Source: Humulus lupulus
Taxonomy: Eukaryota; Streptophyta; Magnoliopsida; Rosales; Cannabaceae
Length of the DNA stretch: 64,000 bases
Direction: 5' to 3'
NCBI RefSeq assembly: GCF_963169125.1
Contig: NC_084801.1
Span: 75,705,696 to 75,769,695 of the forward strand
Positions 47,720 through 59,133 of the stretch are shown one piece after another (position 1 is the stretch's first letter; every line of letters starts with the position of its first letter). The position numbers and the translations under genes are program-made. The notes below the pieces were generated by a model, which saw only the letters and a list, made by a program, of their open reading frames with translations, searched no databases and had not been told where the DNA came from.

Positions 47720-49179
47720 CCTTCTACATGGAATCTTCAAATGTCTTGGTTGTAGGGCGAGTGGAGGAAGGTTCGCTTTCTTCAACATTCGAGTTCTTAC
47801 GGCCCTCTTCCACCCATATGTACTTCTGTGCTCTCTCGAAGAAATCATCTAAATTTAAAACTTCTCTTTCGAGCATGTTATCCCATAGCTTGCTCCCTGG
47901 TCGAACTCCGGCTGTAATAGCCATCTTGAGCTCCGTTTTCGTTAAACTTCCCACCTTTGTTGCTTCTATATTGAACCTATGGATATAGTTCTTCAGACTT
48001 TCATTTTCACCATGCTTTACGTTAGCGAGGCTGGTAATTGGCATAATGTAATCATAGACCGCATGGTGCTACTGAAGAAATTCGCCAGAGAATTGTTGCC
48101 GTGATTTGATTGTTCCTGGCCTTAGCCTCTTGAACCACTTGTACGTAGCACCTTTAAGCGTAACAACAAAGAAATGACATTTTGCTCTGTTGTTGACCCC
48201 TCTTAACCTTATCAAGTCATTAAAGTAGTCTAAGTGATACTTTGGGTCCGTAGTACCCTCGTATGGTGTCATGTGAGGCTCTCTGAGGTTGACGGGGATT
48301 TGCTCAGACTGGATCTCACTTGTGAAGGGTGAATCGTGGTCAAATTATTCATCTTCTTTGTGCCCCCCAAGTGCGGTGATAATATTGCCTTGCGGGTGCT
48401 GCATTTTGATGTCTAGTTCCCTCCTCTTTTTGCTTAAGGAGCCTTGCGGGTTCTCAGACTGGTCCCTTGCCTTGCCTGTGCTTCTCAGGGGAGCAGCGGG
48501 GGGTACATTTCTTACTTCTGACCTCTTCCCATGGAGCTTTTCTCTTAGGCCAGGGGGCGCCTCTTTTGAGGTGATTTCTGCTTAATTCATACGTCCTTTG
48601 TCTTCCCTTCACTTTTGCTCCTGGGGGCATTTCGTCGGTCTAGACCCCTCATGGTACTTTGACTGGGGAGTTTTACTGGTTGAAAGTCGGGTTCTCCCAT
48701 CGTCTACGGGGGCAATGTTTTCCCCTTTTTCACGCTCCTTCTCTTTATGCTTAGGAAGGGGTATGCTTGACTTTCCTTGCAGTAGGTCGTTTAAGACCTC
48801 TTGCATGCTCTCTATTGTGGTTTCCAGCCTTCAAGTCTTTTTATGTAACTCTTGAATTTCATCCTTGTAGAAACGAGTCCTTGAGCTGGAACTTATTGAG
48901 TGCACTCTGGGACCCTTGCCTGGCCCGTGCATCGATGGAGCTCTGAATGACCTCCGTCGGGCCGGATAGCCGGAGGCAATGCTTCCTTCTCCTCCCTTGG
49001 GGGAGGAGGATCCTCCAGCCTACCTCCATGCTTAGGTGGTGGGGGGTATTTCTTGGAAGCCCTCCTCTCTACTCCGTCCCAGTGAACCTCATCATCTTGT
49101 AGTTGTAGTAGGCGTTTTGAACGACTTAGAATTTTTCTTTGTTGGAAGTGATGAAAGAAAGTTGGCTTGATGCATGTTC
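47720..49179 (-). pseudogene. Gag of element N
   Basis: Minus-strand Gag-like sequence starting near the PBS. The N-terminal region (49170-48300) is charged and Pro-rich, and frameshifted. The capsid-like core is clear: 'MTPYEGTTDPKYHLDYFNDL' at 48272-48213, 'TYKWFKRLRPGTIKSRQQFS', a stop at 48069 (fits CAG to TAG), then 'SLANVKHGENESLKNYIHRF' and 'RPGSKLWDNMLER' to about 47860. It ends at the CACTA insertion point (47719). No RT, protease or integrase follows on the far side of the CACTA (20055-21168), so this is probably the only protein the element encoded. A closely related core lies at 52008-52605. Confidence 0.75.
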
Positions 49180-49199
49180 TTCCCACAGACGGCGCCAAA
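49180..49199 (-). other. Primer binding site of element N
   Basis: On the minus strand 'tttggcgccgtctgtgggaa' lies just after the LTR end. This is a sequence commonly found next to the 5' LTR of plant Ty3/Gypsy elements. Confidence 0.75.
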
Positions 49200-49203
49200 C
49201 TAT

Positions 49204-50961
49204 TGACGGTGAAATCTCATCAACGAAATTAGATCAGAAAACTCAAAGATATGTACGGATATATTTAGATACGAACTTAGAATAAACTTTAAGGAAAAGT
49301 AAGCACAAATCAACAATGGAGTAAGCCATTTAATATTGCTTAATAGCCCGAGTGTAGAATGAGTTTTCCTACCCCTTTTCTGGAGGGGTGATCATCTATT
49401 TATATTGGAGCTCTAATGGCTCATTTGTACATAGTGGTCCCTCAGGACAAAATAGTACATGAGTACACTGTCAGGATAGCAGCACAAGTGTTAGTGGTGT
49501 TAGAAGAGTGGTGGTCTGCTCTAGTACATGTCAGGGGCCTACAAAAGTGCTCTTGTCTTGGTACCATATTATGCCTCCACTACTTGTTGGGTACGGACCC
49601 CATAAGCATGCTGAGAGGGTCCTGACCATATACCATTCTTGTATTGCCACTACTTGTCTGGCGTGGGCCTTGTATCCGTACTTTAATTCCTCTTGGTTAG
49701 TAGGTGCATTTCGTACTTGTACTAGCTCTTTGAGTCATAGGTGAGTTCTTACTCTCATAAGGCACCTTATTCCCATAAGCTTAATGTATTGAAATCGTTA
49801 TGCGCTGCCTTGGATGACATGGTTCCAAGATTCCTATGAGGGAAGTCCCTCACGACACCCCTGATGGGCTCGAGGCCCTGATGGTCACGAGGCCTTGTGG
49901 TGTGCGAGGCACTGATGGGCGCGAGGTGCTGAGGGGCGTGAGGCGCTAAGGGGCGCGAGGCACTGAAGGGCACGAGGCACTGATGGGCGCGAGGCACTGA
50001 GGGGCGCGAGGTGCCGATGGGCGCGAGGCGCTGATGGGCGTGAGGGCCTGTGGGGCACGAGGCGCTGATGGGCGCGAGGCGCTGATGGGTGCCAGGAGCT
50101 TAGGGATGCCAGGCGCTGGTGTGCGCGAGGCGGTGAGGGGCGCGAGGCCCTGATGGGTACGAGACGTTGAGGGGCGCGAGGCGTTGAGGGGTGCAAAGTG
50201 TTGAGGGGCACGAGGCACTGATGGGTGTGAGGCGCGGAGGGGCGCAAGGCGTTGGTGGGTGTGAGGCACTGAGGGGCACGAGGCACTGATGGGTGTGAGG
50301 CGCGGAGGGGCGCAAGGCGTTGGTGGGTGTGAGGCACTGAGGGGCACGAGGCACCTAGGTGCGTTGGGGAGTTCCATCTCACGAGGCGCAAGTTGCACGA
50401 GGCACCTAGGTGTGCGGAGGCATGTCATCTTGCGAGGCGCAGGTGGTGCGAGGCAGCTGGGTGCACGGAGGCATGTCATCTCGCGAGGCGCAGGCGGTAC
50501 AAGGCACGTGGGTGCGCGGAGGCGTGTCATCTCGCAAGGTGCAGGTGGCGCGAGGCGCCTGGTGTGTGGGGTCGTGCCATCTCGTGAGGTTCCTGGTGCA
50601 TGGGGGCGTGCCATCTCACGAGGTACAGGTGGCGCGAGGCACTGGGCACGGCCAGGGCCCTTCACGAGACCTAGGTGCGAGGTATTTGATGCCTTGTGTG
50701 AGGGTCTTGCGACGCGAGTGGGCCTTATAGGTGTTTGGACTTGATTGCTTGGGAATTTTTTACCGGTGTGGAATCCATGTCCCTTATTTGGAATAAAGTG
50801 ACTTTATGAGGCCTAGGGTCTTGCAAATATGCGGCTTCTTGGGGGCATGTGATGACCTTCTAACTCTATAGCGTACTTGGCGCCTTCAGTGTCCCTTAGC
50901 TGTTCACTTCAATAAGGGACTAAAAACCATTTTTTTTCTTGGTGGATTTTTAGTATCCACA
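49204..50961 (-). repeat. 5' LTR of element N
   Basis: A 1758-bp LTR from 'tgacggtgaaatctc' to 'gtatccaca'. A TATA box (TATTTATA on the plus strand, 49397-49404) marks the U3/R side. From about 49855 to 50655 it is a CpG-rich minisatellite of ~20-bp 'ggcgcgaggcgctga' units plus ~60-bp units containing 'catctcgcgaggcgc', longer than in the 3' LTR (about 800 against 550 bp). The last 300 bp match 19755-20054 almost exactly. Long open frames on both strands here are a by-product of the repeat composition. Confidence 0.85.
49397..49404 (-). promoter_or_regulatory. TATA box of element N LTR
   Basis: TATAAATA on the minus strand, inside 'gagctccaatataaatagatg'-type context shared with the LTR at 55639-55646. 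Confidence 0.55.
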
Positions 50962-50965
50962 CCCT

Positions 50966-52007
50966 TGTATCAACTCTTACATTGATATGGTGTTGATAGA
51001 GCCACCCTGGGGACCTATGGACCTATAATATCAAGATCCAATAAATATTACATTATTAAGCAAAGTTCTTTGATTAAATAATCATATTTATTATTCTCAT
51101 GATTACTCCACTAAAATTATGAGATTGAACTCTTGATAATTATAGTCATATGTTTACTGAGTGATTTATTAAGGATAAAGTGTCCATTGATATAATCATT
51201 ACATACAACGTTAATCCTCTATTAATGGTTAATAATTAAAAGGAAATAAAATTACCATTTTACGCTTTTAGCTGTATCTTGTTCCTATAGTACCATTGTT
51301 TTTACTAGTGAAGGTTGTGTCACAACAAGTTTGCAACGTGAGCGCTCATAACCTTTTGAGTTCCAAAAGTCAACCCAATAGGGAACCATTATTCAATCAA
51401 TTAGAAAGTATAGATTCCATATCTATTAAACTACGTCCCCAGCCATATACATCATTGAGTCCCCAAAACAATTGTTCTTAGCTTGATTATTCTAACAAAC
51501 CCTAACGCATTAATCAAAGGATCAGATTAATCAAAGAGTTCATAGTAACCTGATGATTAAGATTATTGTGTATATGATCTTCGTTTGATGTCTTCGACTA
51601 ATACTATGAAATGGTGTTTAAACAAGTATTAACAAATCACACTTGGTCCAGTTCTACATACTCTCAGTATGAAAAGTACCTCAACTAAAGTGTCCTATTA
51701 CACTAGTAACCCAGATCTAGGTCACATGTATTCATAACACTAGTGGATCGTACTAGTAGTATTTAATCTAGAGATTCCATAACTTTATTTGACTGTGAAC
51801 TATTTAAGTTTATTATCTTAATCTTGATTCTCCCATACTAATATGAGATTAAGACCGCATAGATAAACTTTAGAATTTTCTGATATTCACTTAATATTAT
51901 CATATAACATTGGACATAATCTGTATATATATAATAATTCAATTAAATTATTTATTTCATTTAAAACATTTGTCAACTACAAATTTTTTAGTGCACTATT
52001 CCCAATA
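50966..52007 (-). mobile_element. Probable Copia-type LTR (solo)
   Basis: A 1042-bp AT-rich block separates the N LTR from a gag fragment. On the minus strand it opens 'TATTGGGAATAGTGCAC', one C-to-T step from the common 'TGTTGGGAATAGTGCAC' opening, and closes '...taagagttgataca'. Phrases such as 'caagtttgcaacgtgagcgc' and 'acactagtggatcgtactag' are, from memory, shared with widespread dicot Copia LTR families. No coding sequence or PBS is present. The flanks accct and gttgt do not match, so no target duplication supports it. Confidence 0.45.
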
Positions 52008-52605
52008 GTTGTAGTGTTCTGTAGTTTCCTAGAGCATTCGCGGGTGTTTATGGCATATGGCTTATAGCGAAGCTCTAGTCTGCCTATCCTCAAGTGGTCA
52101 TGGCCATCTCCCCTCGAATGTAATTTAGATCCCTTTCATAGAAGTTTCCTAGGTCCTATATTGCTCTCTTGAGCATGCTATCTCACATTTTTCTCTTTGG
52201 ATGCACTCCTGCAATGATGGCCATTTTTAGCTCGTCTTTAGGTAACTTTCCCACATTAGCTACCTCTGCATTGGAACATTGAATGCATTTTCTCAGACTT
52301 TCATTCTGACCATGCTCTACATTGGCAAGGCTCGTGGTGGGTTACGTGTAGTCATGGAAGGCACGATGTTGCCTCCATGAGGAAATTGTTCTTAGGCACA
52401 ATCTCTTGGACCACTTATACGCAACTTCTTTCAAGGTGACTGCAAAACAGTGGCATCTCACTTTGCTATTGACTCCTCTCAACTCCATTAAGTCATTGAA
52501 GGTGTCTAGGTGGTACTTTGGATCGGTTGTTCCTTCATAAGGGGTCATGTATGGCTCCTTGAAATTGGTAGGTAGCTGTTTGACATGGATCTGTGATGGA
52601 CCCAA
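52008..52605 (-). pseudogene. Gag core fragment related to element N
   Basis: The minus strand reads 'EPYMTPYEGTTDPKYHLDTF' and 'VRCHCFAVTLKEVAYKW', parallel to 48272-48140 of element N. The downstream part (52340-52010) matches with frameshifts ('SLANVEHGQNESL'-like). The left side is cut by the Copia-like LTR and the right side by an Athila-like LTR at 52614. It probably belonged with the LTR at 55470 onward, separated from it by the Athila insertion. Confidence 0.75.
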
Positions 52606-52613
52606 AACAGGTA

Positions 52614-54458
52614 TGTTTTAAATATTTATACTCGCAAGAGCACGAATCGTATTTATAGAATAGTGTTCGTGTAAGCACGAGATCAAACCCAAAGGAGTTG
52701 TCTAAAATCAAAAAGAAAACTAATTTAAATCAAAATTAATAAATTATAACCTAGTTCCAAAGATTGATGAGATTTTTGTATAATAAAAATACAATAAAAG
52801 ATAATAATAAAGAAATTAAAGACAATATATATACATAAATTAATAGAAATCAAGATGGTAAAAGAAAGATTATTAAGATAATAGAATCTATAAAATGTAA
52901 GTTTAATAATATTTAAAAGTATATTGATTCCCAAGTTTTAGTAATAGTAGAAATTAATCAAACCATCACTTATTCAAATTAGATATTCTATTTAAGCACA
53001 AGTTTTTATAAAAATATAGGATTTATCCTCACTTTTTAAAATTATAATATCAAAGTATTTAATGTAAATCAATCTAATGAAATAACAAATAAATCAATGA
53101 ACATTATTTATAAGGCAAAACATAATATTTTTGTTGTAAGCATTGGATATGTACAATTTAATGACACATCTTACACAAAGAATATTATGTTTTGTAATAA
53201 TGAAGAACAAAGTGTAAATATGTGCTAACAATCCAAAATACATGATATTTAAGATGAAAGAAGATATTTGAACAACAAAAATCCATAAACTTTGTTGCAC
53301 AAAATGGGAAATTAACATACAAAATAAATACTATCTAGTTACATATTGTTTCATCATCACCTTAATAATCTTAAAAAGATTAGAAACTCATAACTAAAAT
53401 AGCAAATACAAACTAAAAATTACAAACATAAATAGGAAAATTTGGAGGAGAAACCCCCAAATTTTTTCTCTAATGACCAAAAAGAAGAAAAAGATGAAGA
53501 GAATTGAGAGGTTTTGAAAGTGTAGAACATGTGGTATGGTAAACTCCTTTAAAATATGCCCTCTACTCCCTTATTTATAGCCAAAAAATGTGTATTAAAA
53601 TAATCAATTTAAATTGATTAAATTAATTATAATATGGAAAATAAGGGTAAATTATAGGGTGTAATGACGATGTTTTGGTGAAAAATGTGTAGAAAAGTTT
53701 GGGTAAAAAATGGTATTTTTGGACATAGGGGACAATTTTATTTGTTGGGCTCAAAAATGGGGAAAAATGTTGTGGCAAAGAGCTAGGCCAGGCGGCTGCT
53801 GGTGGCTTTGTGGGCGTTGGTGCATTGGCTGAAGGAAAGAAGTGCATGGCTGGCTGGTGATGAAGGAAAGGGAAGCACGGGCTGGGCCTGGGAGCAGCTG
53901 GAGTGGGCTGAATGGTGGAAACGGGATGGAGCGGGCCTAGGAGGCTGGCTACAGGCTTGCAGCAGCAGCAGGCGGGCGTGGGCCTAAGTAGGTGGGTCGA
54001 AGGGAGCAGCTGGTGGTTGGCCTTTGGAAAATGTCGAATTTTCTTTCTTGAAAATGCCACATTTTGCCTTTCTTTTTTCAGTTTTAAATCTTTTCTTTTC
54101 TTCTCTTTTCAAAGTACCCATATGCCACATTGTTTCCTACAAAATAATCATAAACTAAATTAAAATTAATTATTTTCTCTAATAAAATATACCATATAAC
54201 TTCCATGAAAATATTAATTAAAATTTAATTTACATAACATTTAATTTCAATAAAATCATATTTTTAGCATTCAAACTAACATCACTAATTTCAAATAATT
54301 AAATTACAACATAAAACAATAAAATATCTAAAAAAACGTATAAAAATCTAGAAAATTACAATAAGACTAATAAATGCAAAATTACTTAAAAACTCAAGAA
54401 TTAAGCAACAATTAGCACATAAAAAGTGGTAAAATAACTCTATTTTGTAGAGTTATCA
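52614..54458 (-). mobile_element. Athila-like 3' LTR
   Basis: A 1845-bp LTR in minus orientation. It starts at 54458 ('TGATAACTCTACAAAATAG'), preceded by a PPT at 54459-54470, and ends at 52614 with '...tatttaaaaca'. The first ~1000 bp match the plus-strand fragment 18102-19202. TATA box at 53572-53579. The first LTR bases form a perfect 9-bp hairpin, ATAACTCTA / TAGAGTTAT. No gag-pol remains beside it. Confidence 0.75.
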
Positions 54459-55465
54459 CACCCCCAAACTTAATATTTTGTTAGTCCTCAAGCAAAAGAA
54501 AAATTGAAAACACACATTTTTTTTTTTAATTGGTGATGTCAAATGTTTAACTCAAGAATTACATAATGGAAATAGTTCAAAGAAAATGACAAATAAAAGT
54601 CAAGCTTATGTAATTAATTTGAAAAGTTAAAATTATTTTCAAAATAGATACTTAACATACAAACACAAAAACATTAAATCATCATGTTAACATTTAGACA
54701 AGCTTATACAAACAAAAAAATAAATTAAATCTTCAAGAGATAATCAAGCAAATTCTAGGATTTTTCAATATTTTTTTTTTAGAGATTTCAATAATAATGT
54801 TTAAATAAACTATATCCAAATATCACAAATTTGAATATAATAGAAAAGTGACATATTATGAAAAATATATATTTAAACAAAACTAACTTAAAAATTAAAA
54901 GTAAAGCTTAATAATTATTTATATTTTTCTAAGAACTAAGAACAATTTCAATCATAATTATTATCACTAGAAAATGAAAATTACCAATATTTTTTTTCTT
55001 CAAACAAAACAAAGAAAATATTTTTTTTTAACATTATATAATAAATGAAAATCACATAAAAACAAAAAGAAAAACAAATAAAGAATTTTTAATTTTTTGA
55101 ATTTTACAAAAAATGAAAAACATGCATAAACACAAAGAAAAACACACATAAACACAAAGAAAAATACATACACATTACCCCCAACCTTAAATGAAACATT
55201 GTCCTCAATGTTTAATAAAATAGAAAAAATTAAGAACTACTCCCTTTGATGAATGCTTCCTTGATTTGGCTATTTTATTGTCTTCTCTTCTTTTCTTTTT
55301 GGGCAAGAAGTTTCCTTCAAGCTTTTTTGAAATACATTAAACAAAAACACACAACAAAAGTGAAATATAAAATGAAACATTAAAGTATGGGTTGCCTCCC
55401 ACAAAGCGTTTTAGTTTATAGTCTTTAGCTCGACTATAATTTATTTTTTTCTTTCAACCTACACC
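54459..55465 (-). mobile_element. Athila-like 3' internal remnant with PPT
   Basis: On the minus strand the end 'aagtttgggggtg' (54459-54471) is a polypurine tract against the LTR. The region is AT-rich and non-coding, with 'gggttgcctcccacaaagcg' at about 55388 (plus strand), a phrase I associate with Athila elements downstream of their coding region. It stops abruptly at about 55465 against another LTR, so the rest of the element is deleted. Confidence 0.6.
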
Positions 55466-55469
55466 CAAT

Positions 55470-56930
55470 CGATGGTGTAAAATTTCATTAGTAAGGTGTG
55501 TTATGACTTTGATGCAAATGCCATAAATAAGAATTGATAAAAAGTGTAGAGCAACAATGGAGAGAAAATCATGTATATTGCTTAATAGCCTGAGTGTACA
55601 ATGAATTTTTCAACCCCTTTGTCTGAGGGAAGAGAGTTTATTTATAGTGGGGCTCTAATGGCTCCTAATACACATAGGTCATGGAGGAAAGAATAGTATA
55701 TAATTACGATGTCAGGGTAGTGGCACAGGACGTAGTGGTGCAGAAGGGTATGGTGTCGACCCTGGTACATGGTCAAAGGTATGCAGGTAGTGTGACAACT
55801 CTTTATACTCTTTTGTACCACCACTGGTATTCTAATACAAATGTCAGGGCCACGCCTTTAATCTCTTTAGGCTGGTACGTTCCTTATCCGTACGTATGCA
55901 TCGCACATGATGTTGGATCTTGAGTCTTCAAAATATGCCTTTGCTCTAAGGAATATTATTTTATGCTAAGTGTTCAAGAACTTATACAGTCTTTAGTGGG
56001 GTAGCATGTGTCACATTAATGCAGCCCCCGTATCCCCTGAATTTAGGCGTTTGTTGGGAACCATTTTACTAAGCTTGCGACATTGGGCTCGAGAGGCTCG
56101 AACACCCTTTCTTGCAATGGTGGTGCATCTTGGCGCCTAGGAGAGTCAAGCCTCGCTATGAGAGGCCCTTGTTCCATTGAGGCACGCGGCACATGGCCGT
56201 AGGGGTGCATGTTGGCGCTTGGGAGAGTTAAGCCTAGCTATGCGAGGTCCTCACTCTTTCAAGGCATGCTGGACGTGGCTATAGGGTAGCATCTAGGCGC
56301 CTACGTTCCATCAAGGAATGCGACACACGACTCTCACTCTTTCATGTATCTCGATGTTTGGCCAACCATCGAGCTTCCTCACAACCGCCTGGGCTAGGAT
56401 AGTGAGGCCTTTGTCAATACAGACCTCGCGCTCTTTAGTGTTTGGCACACATCACAACACCAGAGCAGCTAGGCCACGCATAGCGAGGCCCTTGTCCATA
56501 TGGACCTTTAACTGTTTGGGGTTCGGTAGTGCGGGCCTTGCTATGTGAGGCCCTTTTCCTCATGTCCTTGCTCCTTCGGTGAGGGACTCTGCGTTATTTT
56601 GGCAGGTTGGGCAGTGAGGCTCTTCTTTCATGTTGGCCTCAGTTGGTTGGGTCTAGGAAAGTGGTGCTCCGCATAGAAAACGCCTCCATACACAAGGACT
56701 TCGCCTCGAATGTAGACCCATCTCGCATAGTGGCATGTTCTTGCTTTGCCTCGATGAGGGTGTGCAAAACAATTTAAAATGGGTAAGCGCATGACCCATT
56801 GAAGCTGAGCTCTACTTTTGATACCTCTTAGAAAATTTTACGCATTCGCATATACGAAAATAGGAAGTATGCATCTAGAATATTTAAGATCCTACAATGG
56901 GCCTTAGAGGCAGGTTAATTGTCCATTTGT
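55470..56930 (-). repeat. LTR related to that of element N
   Basis: Colinear with 49204-49760: 'gatggtgtaaaatttcatta', 'gcttaatagcctgagtgtac', a TATA box (55639-55646) and 'ggggctctaatggctcc'. Beyond 56040 it has a GC-rich block with imperfect 'ggcgcctaggagagtcaagcctcgctatgagaggcc' type units instead of the N minisatellite. I could not find the U3 terminus, so the right boundary is approximate. Confidence 0.6.
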
Positions 56931-57388
56931 ATGAATATGTTTGCTTGTGAATTGTTGACATGTTTTATTTTCAATTAAATGGAAATTATGGTAACATGAA
57001 AACATTATGCATGTTTAAGGTTTTATGTATGTTAATTTTCCAAATACTTTCTTTCATGCTTTTGTATACATTTCAGTGTTTATCTGTGTTTTATTTTTGT
57101 TAAATAAGACCTATAAATTTCAGTACAAGAATTCATTTTGAAAACAACATATTTTTTTTTTAAAAAATTGCATATGCGCTCGCACCCCGGGCACACTTGC
57201 GCATGCACAACATTGTTCACACACCATCGCACACACACAAGCACGCCTCCTGCACGAATTACTCACGCACCATCCGCACACCCACACCTAGGCGCGCCTG
57301 CTCCGCTTGGAGCGCAGTCAGCCACCACTTGCAAAAGTGGAAGTTTCCCATTTTCTTTTGGGTTAATTGCCTGATTTATTTTTGACCT
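56931..57388. other. Unassigned sequence, AT-rich then GC/CA-rich
   Basis: No coding capacity is seen. 56931-57170 is AT-rich. 57171-57320 is unusually rich in CG and CA dinucleotides ('cgcacacacacaagcacgcc', 'ctaggcgcgcctgc'). It may be the U3 part of the preceding LTR or another insertion. It ends at the LTR of element B. Confidence 0.3.
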
Positions 57389-58108
57389 TGTTGACGCGGT
57401 TTTTCACCAACAGTGTATTAAGAAATAATGAGGTAGATTAGTGCTTAATAAACCGTAATGAAAAATAAATATATTCATTGAAGGACGCAGAGTTTTTACG
57501 TGGTTCAGTGGTTAAAATCCACCTAGTCCACGAGTCTATATTATTGTTGTTTTTCTCTCTATTTTGGTAGAGTTTCAGTGTTACAGAATAATGGTATCCT
57601 TTCCTGTTCAATATTCCAGTATTTATAAGGGAATTTCATGGACAAGTTTGGGTAACTGCATGAGTCAATCATGCATTTACATAATTATTACATTTAATAC
57701 AAATAATTCCCATTTATATTGGGATGTGATTTGATCACAAAGTAAATGTACTCCTAATATCTTGGGTATTAAATATGACAGCCTGGTCATAAATATACAT
57801 ATAAAGGGATCTCGAGTCTCTGGAGATCCGTGGGTATGCAATATACTAGAACTACCATAAGTTGGATATCTCCTCCAAGCTCGTGCTTCGAAAACTATTT
57901 TAATATTCTGAGCTCGCGTTTCACAACCTTCGTATCCCTATCTCAGGTTAAACCCAGGACGCCTAACACCATGCATGACAACATGAAACTCGAGTTGTCC
58001 TCGTGAATAGTACGTTGATATCATTCCGTTGGTTATTTCTACGTATATTAATTTGCCAGCTGTACCCGTGCTAAGTGAATGAAGTCGGGCTAAAATTATG
58101 GTACAGCA
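57389..58108 (-). repeat. 3' LTR of Tat element B
   Basis: A 720-bp TG...CA segment, 'TGTTGACGCGGTTTTTC' to 'TTATGGTACAGCA' on the plus strand. In minus orientation it starts at 58108 right after a PPT ('gagcttggggggcaaa', 58109-58124). A TATA box (TATAAATA on the minus strand) lies at 57620-57627. Together these show a minus-oriented element whose internal region lies to the right. Confidence 0.7.
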
Positions 58109-59133
58109 TTTGCCCCCCAAGCTCCTGCTCGTGTATGACGTCGTCATTTTGGGACCTACACAGTAGGGGCATTTAGATTCTGTTACATAAAACCATGCCT
58201 GCCTACTACTTGAGTATTGGACACGTTGTGTACTGCAATTGGCGTTTGTTCGGGTTTCGAGGACGGCAATAATTGTCTTGTCACCATTTTTCCGATGTTT
58301 CATCTATTTAATCTTAGCCCTTGGATCTTGAACTAACCCAATTGGATGGCCCATATTAATTTACACAATTTACGTATAAGTAGGATGGCCAAACTTCAAA
58401 CTGCACCACCTTTCATTTAAAAAATTTCCATTTCTATACTACCAAGCCTCTCTTCTCTCCCAGAAATCCCAAAAACCGTTCATCGTGCCCAGATATTCAG
58501 AAGCTTTCCAGGAGCTTCCCGTTTCCAAGTCTATTCCTTCTAGTATGCGAGTCGTACTTTCTGTAAGAATCTCATCCTTTGGTTTTAAAAGTTTTTTTTT
58601 ATCCAATGGAATTTCTGTTCTTCACCATGCTCATCCACAACATTCATTGTAGTTAGTGTTAGGCTATTTGTTAATGTTCTTAGGTATTAGGTTTTGACTT
58701 AGGTTCAACAAGTGAATCCAAAAATGTTTTCGAAATAAGATGTTCGTAAAACTTGGAAAATTGCTGGGTAAATCTGGGTAACTCTAATGGTGAATTAATT
58801 TAAAGAACATCCATTCGAGGTAAAGGAAATTAAGGGTTTTAGGTTTAGAACCAGATATCTTAGAGGTTACATTTTCTTGGGCGGTTTTGCACTAAACTGC
58901 CTCCCAAGGAAAGTAGTGGTCTGACATTCTGACACACGGATCCCTAAATATCAGGGATCTATTAGGAAACTGAGGCACATAGCTTAGGATATCGTGTGGC
59001 GTCACACGATGGAACTGAGGCTAACCTTAGTTCGTGTAACAAAAGTAAACTGTTTCCTTCGTACTCTCACGTCATAGAATTAGATACTCTTAGGTCACCT
59101 GCTAACTAGGCCATTTTGTCATTAGGCGATTTG
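58109..59133 (+). other. Leader of element B accessory ORF, with PPT at left edge
   Basis: The first 16 bp are the PPT (on the minus strand) of element B. The rest has no coding frame. A pyrimidine-rich stretch near 58440-58560 resembles a 5' UTR, and 'tctgtaagaatctc' at about 58560 could be a leader-intron donor paired with the acceptor 'gtcattag' at 59125. Confidence 0.45.

Noticed and set aside
53623..54163. Pro/His-rich and Trp-rich frames on opposite strands in the Athila-like LTR (also 18478-18963)
   Set aside because: They derive from the low-complexity CCA-rich block of the LTR and change frame between the two LTR copies.
57938..58303. A 121-codon minus-strand frame
   Set aside because: It runs across the LTR/PPT boundary of element B and has no homologous partner. 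Chance frame.
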